21,168 nucleotides of DNA, from NCBI GenBank assembly GCA_023257055.1, contig JALRDG010000142.1, forward strand, positions 1 through 21,168, written 5' to 3'. The DNA is from Candidatus Saccharimonadia bacterium (GTDB lineage Bacteria; Patescibacteriota; Saccharimonadia; Saccharimonadales; Saccharimonadaceae). Shown here piece by piece: positions 6,346 through 12,582 of the stretch (the stretch's first letter is position 1; every line of letters starts with the position of its first letter). The translations under genes and the position numbers were made by a program. Under the pieces are notes generated by a model that saw only the letters and a list, made by a program, of their open reading frames with translations, was not told the origin of the DNA and did not search any database.

Positions 6346-6479
6346 AAAAAAAGCACCCCGTCATGCACGTACTAGAATAGGCCTAGTAAACGATACACAA
6401 CGGGGTTGGGCTAGGAGCGCGCGAAGCGCTCGAGGAGCTCTTTCTGGAAAATGATCATGAAAGCTGCGGGAGAAAACTT
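6346..6479 (-). ncRNA. Candidate small RNA with perfect promoter and terminator
   Basis: An exact TTGACA-N17-TATAAT promoter would start a transcript near 6479. It would end at a terminator whose ACCCCGT/ACGGGGT arms (6355-6361 and 6400-6406) enclose a nested TACTAG/CTAGTA hairpin and are followed by seven T residues on the minus strand. The transcript is about 130 nt. Its 5' half contains the stable stem GAGCGC-UUCGC-GCGCUC. The only ORF (6411-6458, MIIFQKELLERFARS) has no Shine-Dalgarno and its codons coincide with the hairpin, so an RNA function is more likely than a peptide. It does not resemble tmRNA, 4.5S or 6S RNA that I can recognise. Confidence 0.55.
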
Positions 6480-6485
6480 TTACAA

Positions 6486-6514
6486 ATTATATCAATAAAG
6501 TTTACTTTTGTCAA
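6486..6514 (-). promoter_or_regulatory. Exact-consensus sigma70 promoter
   Basis: TTGACA (6509-6514), 17-base spacer, TATAAT (6486-6491) read on the minus strand. It is the strongest promoter in the window and drives the candidate small RNA. Confidence 0.88.
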
Positions 6515-6531
6515 TGTATAGCGAGGCATAC

Positions 6532-6560
6532 TTGAATCGATCCGACAGAGATGCTATCAT
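6532..6560 (+). promoter_or_regulatory. Promoter of tRNA-Gln
   Basis: TTGAAT (6532-6537), 17-base spacer, TATCAT (6555-6560); the tRNA starts 13 bases later. Confidence 0.75.
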
Positions 6561-6572
6561 AACTATCGGTAA

Positions 6573-6647
6573 TGGGATGTCGCCAAGTGGTAAGGCACTG
6601 GGTTCTGGTTCCAGCATTCGGGGGTTCGAATCCCTCCATCCCAGCCA
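6573..6647 (+). tRNA. tRNA-Gln, anticodon CUG
   Basis: A full cloverleaf can be drawn. The acceptor stem is TGGGATG (6573-6579) with CATCCCA (6637-6643), then discriminator G and an encoded CCA. The D-arm region is TCGCCAAGTGGTAAGGC. The anticodon stem CTGGG/TCCAG carries loop TTCTGGT, giving CUG. The T arm has GTTCGAATC. It closely resembles the E. coli glutamine tRNAs. The U1-A72 pair and G73 are glutamine identity features. Its 3' flank (CCCAGCCATATAGA followed by a GATCTCC hairpin) resembles the repeats of the 13.5-16.5 kb cassette array. Confidence 0.96.
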
Positions 6648-6655
6648 TATAGAAC

Positions 6656-6681
6656 AGATCTCCTCTGGGAGGTCTTTTCTT
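6656..6681 (+). terminator. Terminator of tRNA-Gln
   Basis: AGATCTCC (6656-6663) pairs with GGAGGTCT (6668-6675), one G-U included, around loop TCTG and followed by TTTTC. The stem sequence is nearly the same as the array hairpins. Confidence 0.85.
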
Positions 6682-6729
6682 ATTGCCTCACTCCTGTTAT
6701 CTGAGGCGTTTTGCCCGGTTTGGTTAGCC

Positions 6730-7089
6730 TTATTTTGCATGACCTAAAATCTCCTTACTTAAACCGCTATTTCTTGCAATCGCCTGTGTCAATTTGGTGT
6801 AGGTAACAGATATAGAATTGTCTTTCAGGCTGATTTTTTCGAAAAGTTTGGTTAAAATTATACGTTTGTCGTCGTTGCTGGTTTTGTCGTCTATGAATCG
6901 TGCTTTAGCGTCCTGTGACAGCTCGATATTGGCGATACCATTCATATACTTTGTTTCGTATTCTTGGTTGATTCCTCCCTTCTTCTTTTGCAGGTCATTA
7001 ATTTCACTAATGAATGACTCGTGCTTTGCCATGTAACGCTCGCTAGATATAAGTCCAGCAAGCTTATCATCGTAAAGCATGTTATCCAT
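6730..7089 (-). pseudogene. C-terminal fragment of a large serine recombinase
   Basis: A 119-residue piece matching the coiled-coil and C-terminal part of large serine site-specific recombinases. LYDDKLAGLISSERYMAKH is the typical D-x-L-x-G-x-I-x-x-E-x-Y segment; FIDDKTSNDDKRIILTKLFE and LSVTYTKLTQAIA-like sequence (here ISVTYTKLTQAIA) follow. The frame reads a few codons further upstream (SPIKR before the MDNMLY start), then homology stops where the opposite-strand ATPase gene begins. The catalytic resolvase domain (about 150 residues with the serine nucleophile) and the recombinase domain are gone, so it cannot recombine. It is a mobile-element remnant beside tRNA-Gln. The family match is from memory of motifs. 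Confidence 0.68.
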
Positions 7090-8470
7090 CCTCTTGATTG
7101 GCGAGAATCATCATCATGGGTCTGTTACACCTATCGGCCTAACTGAAGATGAGCGCGAACGACACATGTACATTATTGGTGGCACAGGAAATGGTAAAAC
7201 GACGATGCTGTTTTACCAAATATTGCAGGATATTCGCGCCGGCAACGGCGTGGCCGTACTTGACCCACACGGTGACCTTGCAGAGCGAATTCTACGCTAT
7301 ATACCAGAGGAACGAGTGAACGACGTCATCTATCTCAATCCGGATGATTTAGCGTATCCGATCGGCATGAATCTACTCGAGCTGTCGCCAAATTTAGAGG
7401 GTGACGACTTACTACGAGAAAAGGACTTGATAACCGAAGCCACTATCTCAGTATTGCGTAAGATATTTTCTGAAGATGATTCGGGCGGACACCGTATCGA
7501 GTACGTTCTTAGAAATACCATTCAAACCGCACTGACCCTTGAAGATCCAACTCTATTTACGATTTACGAACTGCTCAATGACGCGAAGTATCGACGTAAG
7601 GTTGTAAAAACACTCGAAGATAAAAACCTGAAAGACTTTTGGAATAACGAGCTTGGTAAGGCGGGTGACATGCAGAAAGTCAAAATGGCCGCTGGTATTA
7701 CTGCCAAAATCGGACGCTTCTTGTTCTCGGCTTCAGCTCGCAGAATGATCGAGCAACCGAAGTCTACTATCAACTTCGAAGACATCCTAGCTGGTCGCAA
7801 GATCCTAGTATGCAACTTCTCAAAGGGTCTTCTTGGTGAAGATACCTCGGCACTATTTGGCACAACCGTACTTGCCAAGTTGCAAACAGCATCACTACGC
7901 CGTGCACGCATCAAACAGGGCGAACGTACCCCTTACTATCTCTATGTTGACGAGTTTCAGAACTTTGCTACGACAAGCTTTGTGCAAATGCTGTCGGAGG
8001 CAAGAAAGTATAAGTTTTTCTTAACTATGGCCGAACAATCTACCTCGCAGCAAGACGAGCAACGCCTTGTCGATATCATTCTCGCTAACGTAGGCACGGT
8101 GGTATGTTTCCGCTCCGGTAGTCCAACGGATGAGCGTCTGGTTATACCGCTATTTATGCCGTTCATTCAGCAGGGCGAGATAGCGAATCTGCCAGCATAT
8201 TCATATTATGTACGCATCTCAGCCGTCAATGCACAAGAACCAATGTCAGGTGTGACCGTAGTCGTCGAAGAGCAAGGAGATGAATCAATCGTCAGTCGTG
8301 TTATTGAGTCATCACGAAAGCTATATGCCAGGAAAGTTGAGGCTACAGAGGCGCCAAAAGAAAAGACTCAAGCAAAGGTAGCGCCCATAGCTTCAAAGAT
8401 ACAATCAAAACCTAAAAAGAAGCCTATTAAAAAAGCCGACGATGAACTTGCGACAATGAAATCGATATAA
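7079..8470 (+). CDS. TraG/VirD4-type ATPase, N-terminally truncated
   Basis: P-loop ATPase of the type IV secretion/conjugation coupling family (TraG/TraD/VirD4, FtsK-HerA clade). These proteins form hexamers at the inner membrane and feed DNA or protein into the channel. Walker A is GGTGNGKTT (residues 34-42), followed by VAVLDPHGDLAERIL. Walker B is YLYVDEFQNF near residue 289. Further matches are LSEARKYKFFLTMAEQSTSQ and ILANVGTVVCFRSG. A Lys-rich tail follows residue 425. Homologues normally carry about 100-300 N-terminal residues with membrane helices before the IGEN...PIGL segment. Here the frame begins exactly at that segment and overlaps the opposite-strand recombinase remnant. It has no visible ribosome-binding site. 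The core is intact but it is probably a decaying gene. Confidence 0.85.
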   Translation: MLSILLIGENHHHGSVTPIGLTEDERERHMYIIGGTGNGKTTMLFYQILQDIRAGNGVAVLDPHGDLAERILRYIPEERVNDVIYLNPDDLAYPIGMNLLELSPNLEGDDLLREKDLITEATISVLRKIFSEDDSGGHRIEYVLRNTIQTALTLEDPTLFTIYELLNDAKYRRKVVKTLEDKNLKDFWNNELGKAGDMQKVKMAAGITAKIGRFLFSASARRMIEQPKSTINFEDILAGRKILVCNFSKGLLGEDTSALFGTTVLAKLQTASLRRARIKQGERTPYYLYVDEFQNFATTSFVQMLSEARKYKFFLTMAEQSTSQQDEQRLVDIILANVGTVVCFRSGSPTDERLVIPLFMPFIQQGEIANLPAYSYYVRISAVNAQEPMSGVTVVVEEQGDESIVSRVIESSRKLYARKVEATEAPKEKTQAKVAPIASKIQSKPKKKPIKKADDELATMKSI

Positions 8471-8586
8471 CATTAGAAGCATATCTCCGCCCCTCTGATG
8501 GTCAAAGCCTTGTATTTCCGTCAGGTTTGTTAGTGTGGCAAACTGTCATATTAGTCAGAAATTAAGCTAAAGTGTTAATCGTCGAT

Positions 8587-9213
8587 TCATAAATTCTTAC
8601 GTAGTAACCCTATAGCTTCCAAGTCTTTGCTGTGTAGATGGCCTGAATCTAAGAAATGATAATACCTTCCAACCGGAACGCCTACACGCTCAGCGATATA
8701 GTATTGTAGTGATACGAACTCAAGAATATTCATAAGGAGCTTTTTGTATGCATCGGATGAGTGTGCATGGACATGAAGTTCTAGCTTACCGTGCTTAATG
8801 CGAGCCCAAATAATCTGCGTACATGGTGAAACCTTTTGACCTTGGTCGATGTTCTTATCCCACATCGAGATTTGTGCTTCGCCAGCAGGATGTGCGGGGT
8901 CAAGTTTACTAATGAGAAACTCTATTTGCGAGTTCGGCTCATCAAAAGCACGGTGGTAGTATAGTTTTGTCCAGTCGTGGATTACCTTGTCTTCGTTTTC
9001 ACCTGTGTAGATAAATTTGTTAATAACATCAAGGTCTTCCTGCTTCATTGGGAAACGAGAGTCTGCCTGCTCAACAACAGGATTTTTAATTTCAATTAGA
9101 ACTACTTCGTCACGGAAGTAGCGGTCATTGCCCGTATCGGTGCCATTGTCGTACAATGAAGTAAAAGTAGAGCACCAGGCGTCGTTTGGTGTGTTTGCGG
9201 TTATGTAAATCAT
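8587..9213 (-). CDS. Thymidylate-synthase-like nucleotide C5-(hydroxy)methyltransferase homologue
   Basis: The second half matches the thymidylate synthase fold: a catalytic-cysteine segment KVSPCTQ (Cys131), then HGKLELHVHAHSSDAYKKLL corresponding to the RSxD phosphate/nucleotide site, Asn162 in MNILEF at the place of the dUMP-reading Asn, and IAERVGVPVGRYYHFLDSGH. The family loop DTHLY becomes SGHLH, so the Tyr that contacts the sugar is changed to His, and the RS pair is HS. At 208 residues it is shorter than ThyA (about 264) and the N-terminal half is divergent. It may act on another pyrimidine nucleotide, such as dCMP/CMP hydroxymethylation, or be non-canonical. It is divergent from the GC-rich nucleotide operon, with an extended -10 TGT-TATAAT nine bases before the ATG and no Shine-Dalgarno. 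Confidence 0.72.
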   Translation of the reverse strand: MIYITANTPNDAWCSTFTSLYDNGTDTGNDRYFRDEVVLIEIKNPVVEQADSRFPMKQEDLDVINKFIYTGENEDKVIHDWTKLYYHRAFDEPNSQIEFLISKLDPAHPAGEAQISMWDKNIDQGQKVSPCTQIIWARIKHGKLELHVHAHSSDAYKKLLMNILEFVSLQYYIAERVGVPVGRYYHFLDSGHLHSKDLEAIGLLRKNL

Positions 9214-9222
9214 ACTCGAATA

Positions 9223-9231
9223 ATTATAACA
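9223..9231 (-). promoter_or_regulatory. Extended -10 promoter of the TS-like gene
   Basis: TATAAT at 9223-9228 (minus strand) with TG two bases ahead; gap to the ATG is nine bases, so the mRNA is almost leaderless. Confidence 0.7.
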
Positions 9232-9285
9232 TTTTATAAATGTGAGTCATAGACTAGATGTCAATTCTATGTTAAAATATTTTAT

Positions 9286-9303
9286 AAGTCACACATGTGA
9301 CTT
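9286..9303. promoter_or_regulatory. Perfect palindromic operator candidate
   Basis: AAGTCACA and TGTGACTT form a perfect 8-base inverted repeat with a 2-base spacer, in the divergent promoter gap between the TS-like gene and the four-gene operon. A related half-site TGTGAGTCAT lies at 9241. This is typical of a dimeric repressor site; no regulator gene is adjacent. Confidence 0.5.
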
Positions 9304-9333
9304 GCAACTTGGCAATATAGACACGAGAGGACG

Positions 9334-9726
9334 ATGATTGTGTCAGCAGGACCAACAAAATACACGCCGAAAAGAGACAAGTATTCGCGCAGCCGTGGGG
9401 CTTCGCAGTTCTTGAACCTGTTCTGCGCGAAGGACGGCGCCCACCTGGTCTTATATCAGAAGGATGGCCCCGGAGCGCTGAGGCGACTGTATCTCGACCG
9501 CATCTTTGCCCCGTCGCCCCAAAGCGACTGGCAAGCACTTAGTAACCTCGCGGAAGTTCCCAATCTGACATGCCCGAACTGTGGCAGTCTGATTGGGTCT
9601 CCCATGATTTACCGCTCCGAGAATCGATTGGCGATCAGACTGAACGCCGGAACGTTCTCGAAGGTGCGCAGTGATGGCACCTTCAACCCCCTCGAAACCA
9701 CGACAGAGACAACCACAGAGAGTTGA
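9334..9726 (+). CDS. Putative zinc-ribbon-like protein, first gene of nucleotide operon
   Basis: Unrecognised 130-residue cytosolic protein. It contains FCAKDGAHLVLYQKDGPG (Cys31, His37) and later LTCPNCGSLIG (Cys80, Cys83), which together could bind one zinc. Between them is LRRLYLDRIFAP. The C-terminus is Thr/Glu-rich (TTTETTTES) and likely disordered. AGAGG is close to ATG 9334 and well spaced for an in-frame GTG at 9340, so either start is possible. GC-rich like the next three genes, and followed 11 bases later by the cyclohydrolase-like start, so it is part of the same operon. It may be a scaffold or metal-binding partner; no function can be assigned. Confidence 0.75.
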   Translation: MIVSAGPTKYTPKRDKYSRSRGASQFLNLFCAKDGAHLVLYQKDGPGALRRLYLDRIFAPSPQSDWQALSNLAEVPNLTCPNCGSLIGSPMIYRSENRLAIRLNAGTFSKVRSDGTFNPLETTTETTTES

Positions 9727-9737
9727 GGTGTAGCACC

Positions 9738-10574
9738 ATGAGTGCTCAGGTTCCCCCGGTGAACATCGATGAAATCGCCGCGCGCAACAACATGACGCAA
9801 GAGAAGGTCGAAGAGTTCTTGGCCACCGTCAAGAACGGCATGCTGCCAGAGGCGAAAATCATCCCCGTCGTTGAAAATGGCGAGCGGCGGTACTTTACCG
9901 TCGAACGTCGTGGCGTCGGCCCGATCATCACCGCTTACGGTACGTTCTGGATGTTCGACTTCACAATCGATGACCAGTGGCAGAAGTATGCTGTCATCGT
10001 GAAAGCGCAACTGGACAGCAAGACGTTTACGCCGATTTTCGACGATCCGACCCGTCTGGTTCTCCGCACCGACTCCGGCTGTGAGACCGGCCAGATGTTC
10101 GGTGACCTCACCTGCGAGTGCGGCGACCAGCTCCGGCTAGCCATGGAGGCCATCAGCCAGGTCGGCGAGGGCATGATCATCAACATCCCGCACCAGGATG
10201 GTCGCGGGATGGGGCTGCCCTTCAAGCTGGGTACGCTCTGGCTCCAGGAGGCGCTCGGCGTTCACACCATCGAGTCGGCGTCGATGCTGGCTCCCGGTGG
10301 CGTGATCGACGTCCGCACCTACTCTGGTGTGGTGGCGGTGCTCCGCTTCTTCGGTGTGCCGGAAACGTGCGAGATCAACCTTGCTACCAACAACCCGAAG
10401 AAGGCGAGTATATTTGGCGAAAACGGCTATCCACTCAACGATGAATTCACGCCAATCATCGCCGAGCCGACCGAGTTCACCCGCGCCCACTTGGCTGCCA
10501 AGGAGGAATTCCTTGGACACAAGCTGGGCAACGGTGGTGACCACGACCTGATCCCCGAAGAAGGAGTAAAGTGA
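9738..10574 (+). CDS. GTP cyclohydrolase II-like enzyme
   Basis: GTP cyclohydrolase II (RibA) opens the guanine ring of GTP and removes formate and pyrophosphate. The core here is residues 105-225. The zinc site is Cys115, Cys126 and Cys128 with RibA spacing (SGCETG...LTCECG). It also has PHQDGRGMGL, the catalytic-Arg region IDVRTYSG (Arg193), and TNNPKK at 217-222. The position of the conserved active-site Tyr (Tyr105 of E. coli RibA) is Leu167 followed by Trp168. It has about 100 extra N-terminal residues and no DHBP synthase domain; no other riboflavin gene is near. ATG 9738 is chosen over an in-frame TTG at 9723 because GAGGTG lies seven bases before it. The stop overlaps the next start. 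A changed product is possible. Confidence 0.85.
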   Translation: MSAQVPPVNIDEIAARNNMTQEKVEEFLATVKNGMLPEAKIIPVVENGERRYFTVERRGVGPIITAYGTFWMFDFTIDDQWQKYAVIVKAQLDSKTFTPIFDDPTRLVLRTDSGCETGQMFGDLTCECGDQLRLAMEAISQVGEGMIINIPHQDGRGMGLPFKLGTLWLQEALGVHTIESASMLAPGGVIDVRTYSGVVAVLRFFGVPETCEINLATNNPKKASIFGENGYPLNDEFTPIIAEPTEFTRAHLAAKEEFLGHKLGNGGDHDLIPEEGVK

Positions 10575-11401
10575 ACGCCATAGCAACACTAGCGGGCCGC
10601 ATGAAGGCGGGAAACACTCTCGCCTGTTGCGGGCTCGACCCGGATCCGACCAAGATTCCCGCCGACGTGACTGGTTCCGACGCCGAGCGCGTCTACCAGT
10701 TCCTCTCGGGCGTCATCGAGGTCACCGCACCGAACGTTTGCGCGTTCAAGGCCCAGAAGGCATTCTTCGACGGCCTGGACGGCGGGCACGAAGTGCTGAC
10801 CGAGATTGTGCGAGACATCCACCGTGACCACCGGGGCACGCCGGTGTTCGTCGACTGCAAGGTCGGCGACATCGACAACACTATGGCCGCATACACGGAC
10901 TTCTTGCTCGGGCAGGTCGACGCCGACGGCATTCTCATCAATCCCTACATGGGCGACGAGGTGCTGGAAGCGTTCAACAACTACCCGGACAAGGCCGTGG
11001 TCGTTCTCGCACGAACGAGCAATCCCGGCGCGGCCGTGGTGCAAGACGCTCTCATGGCGGACGGTCGTCCGCTGTGGCAGTACATCCTGCGGCTCGTCGT
11101 GGAACGGTGGAACAAGAACGGGAATCTCATCCCAGTCATCTCGTCCACCGCCGACCTCGATCTGACGGCGACCCGTCGGATGATCCCTGATGAGATGCCC
11201 ATCCTGCTCGCAGGTGTGGGCGCTCAGGGCGGCGACTACAGCGACCTCAAGGCGCTGCTCAACGCGAGTGGCTCAGGAGTGTTCGTCAACTCGTCGCGAG
11301 GTATTCTGTACCCGCCCAACTTCACCGGCGCAGCCTGGCAGGAGGCGGTGGCGAAGGCCGTCGTCGACTTCAAGGAAGCACTCAACCAGGCGAGGCGGTG
11401 A
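10571..11401 (+). CDS. pyrF: Orotidine-5'-phosphate decarboxylase-like protein
   Basis: OMP decarboxylase (PyrF) converts OMP to UMP in pyrimidine synthesis. This is the longer, 'type 2' form: 276 residues, with GLDPDPTKIP at 21-30, CAFKAQKAFFDG (Lys60), VFVDCKVGDIDNT (Asp95, Lys97, Asp100), INPYMGDEV, ARTSNPG (147-153), LAGVGAQGGD and FVNSSRGILY. The Lys-Asp-Lys-Asp tetrad is complete. Departures from the usual type 2 pattern are AQKAFF for PNxAFF, and DCKVGDI for DAKRGDI. The start is GTG inside GTGA, overlapping the upstream stop by four bases, with GAAGGAG before it. No other pyrimidine genes are present, so a role other than UMP synthesis is possible. I keep pyrF as the family symbol. 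Confidence 0.86.
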   Translation: MNAIATLAGRMKAGNTLACCGLDPDPTKIPADVTGSDAERVYQFLSGVIEVTAPNVCAFKAQKAFFDGLDGGHEVLTEIVRDIHRDHRGTPVFVDCKVGDIDNTMAAYTDFLLGQVDADGILINPYMGDEVLEAFNNYPDKAVVVLARTSNPGAAVVQDALMADGRPLWQYILRLVVERWNKNGNLIPVISSTADLDLTATRRMIPDEMPILLAGVGAQGGDYSDLKALLNASGSGVFVNSSRGILYPPNFTGAAWQEAVAKAVVDFKEALNQARR

Positions 11402-11973
11402 ACCGCGTGTCTGCAACAAAGTTTCTCCTGCTACTGGGGCCTTCGGGCGTCGGCAAGAGCACCATCATCTGGGCTCTGCGGGAGATGGACGGCCACTACA
11501 TCTACATCTCACCCTACACCAACAGACCGTTGCGTGAGGGGGAGACCGACAAGGTCAACGTGAGCGATGCCGACATGGATCGCATGATGGCCGCCGGGGA
11601 GCTGCTCGTCGTCAACGAGAAGTTCAACTGGCGGTACGCCACACCGCGAAGCACCATCCTCGATGCTTTCGCGGCTCACAACTACCCCCTCCTGGATTGG
11701 CCCGTCGATCGGATCAGCATCATGCAGGAGGCATTCGGGGACAGGCTGTATGTCGTCTACGTCGCGCCACCCTCCATCACGGAGCTGGAGGTGAGGCTAG
11801 GTAATGACAGTCGGGATTCTGACGGCACGCGCCTTCGGGCGGCCGAGGCCGAACTGAAGTCCTACTACGCGGGCGAGTTCTCGTCGTTCTGTGATCTCGA
11901 AGTCGTCAATGACGGAGATATTATGGAGCTGACAGCGAAGATCCACGCAGCGTACCTCGGGTCACTCAGGTAG
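11398..11973 (+). CDS. Guanylate-kinase-like P-loop protein
   Basis: Homologue of guanylate kinase (GMP + ATP to GDP + ADP). Walker A is LLLGPSGVGKST (residues 11-22). The GMP-binding half contains YTNRPLREGETDKVNVSDAD, matching the TTRxxRxGExDG segment with TTR changed to TNR, then MAAGELLVVNEKFNWRYATP for the GEFxE...YGTP segment. The lid has ELEVRLGNDSRDSDGTRLRA. At 191 residues it is near normal size, but the nucleotide-binding part is clearly divergent, so the acceptor may not be GMP. The start is GTG overlapping the previous stop (GTGA). It is the last gene of the operon, followed by a GC-rich terminator. Confidence 0.8.
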   Translation: MNRVSATKFLLLLGPSGVGKSTIIWALREMDGHYIYISPYTNRPLREGETDKVNVSDADMDRMMAAGELLVVNEKFNWRYATPRSTILDAFAAHNYPLLDWPVDRISIMQEAFGDRLYVVYVAPPSITELEVRLGNDSRDSDGTRLRAAEAELKSYYAGEFSSFCDLEVVNDGDIMELTAKIHAAYLGSLR

Positions 11974-12002
11974 CCACACGGTAGCCTGAGTTGCCCGGCC
12001 GG

Positions 12003-12057
12003 CCCCGGTTCCGCAAAACGTCAACAGGCGTAAGCGGGACCGGGGTCTCTTCATTTT
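12003..12057 (+). terminator. GC-rich terminator of the nucleotide operon
   Basis: CCCCGGTTCCGC (12003-12014) pairs with GCGGGACCGGGG (12034-12045) with one G-U pair, followed by TCTCTTCATTTTC. An extra CTCAGG/CCTGAG dyad lies just before, around 11965-11990. Confidence 0.85.
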
Positions 12058-12582
12058 CAGATGTAAAAAGGTGACACTTAGCACCCTCACTGTTCGTGTT
12101 CAAATCGAAAATCTACATCTAGGGGCTCGCATACAGCATCGGACTTATCGAAGGTGTGCATCTATTTACTCTATTTTTTGAGTTTCGCGTATTGCTATCT
12201 CCTGGAGTTTAGGTAGGGCGCTAAAGAATCTCACTGCCGGAGTATAAGGTTTCATGTCGAAAAGTCGGCGAGGGTACGTCGTGATGCTAGACTCTCGTTT
12301 TATTGGTGGCTATATAGTTTGAGAATCAAAAGAAACTGCTGGATAATATGAAGTGAGTATAGGATGGTCCGAAAAATGTGCCCTTGTGTAGTAATACTGT
12401 ATTTTTGCATCATTAATGTATTTACCGGAGAAGATACACAATAGCGGGTGGTACGTTATAGAGACAGGAAGGAAGGGAAGTTGGCAACTACGTAGTCTCC
12501 GCTCTTCTGACGATAGCTGTTATTATTACGTTATGTATTTCACGCAGCACGGATACAGTTTAGGTGCAATTGGTTATTACAT
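12058..12582. other. 525-base gap; tRNA-like fold at its start, otherwise nothing recognised
   Basis: No ORF with support. The first part (12059-12120) can fold as AGATGTA/TACATCT closing a junction with GGTG/CACC and TTCG/CGAA hairpins, the latter enclosing TGTTCAAAT, which resembles a T loop. The rest is AT-rich with no clear terminator or repeat. A 26-codon ORF at 12364 has no ribosome-binding site. Confidence 0.5.

Noticed and set aside
10137..11044. Minus-strand ORFs of about 150 codons inside the nucleotide operon
   Set aside because: They lie opposite clearly homologous enzymes in GC-rich DNA and have no start signals.
9738..11401. Ordinary riboflavin plus pyrimidine biosynthesis operon
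   Set aside because: No ribB, ribD, ribE, pyrB, pyrC, pyrD or pyrE in the window, and key ligand residues differ; kept only as the fallback explanation.
12364..12444. 26-codon ORF in the gap before the HAD gene
   Set aside because: No ribosome-binding site or convincing promoter, and no recognisable composition; too short to support.
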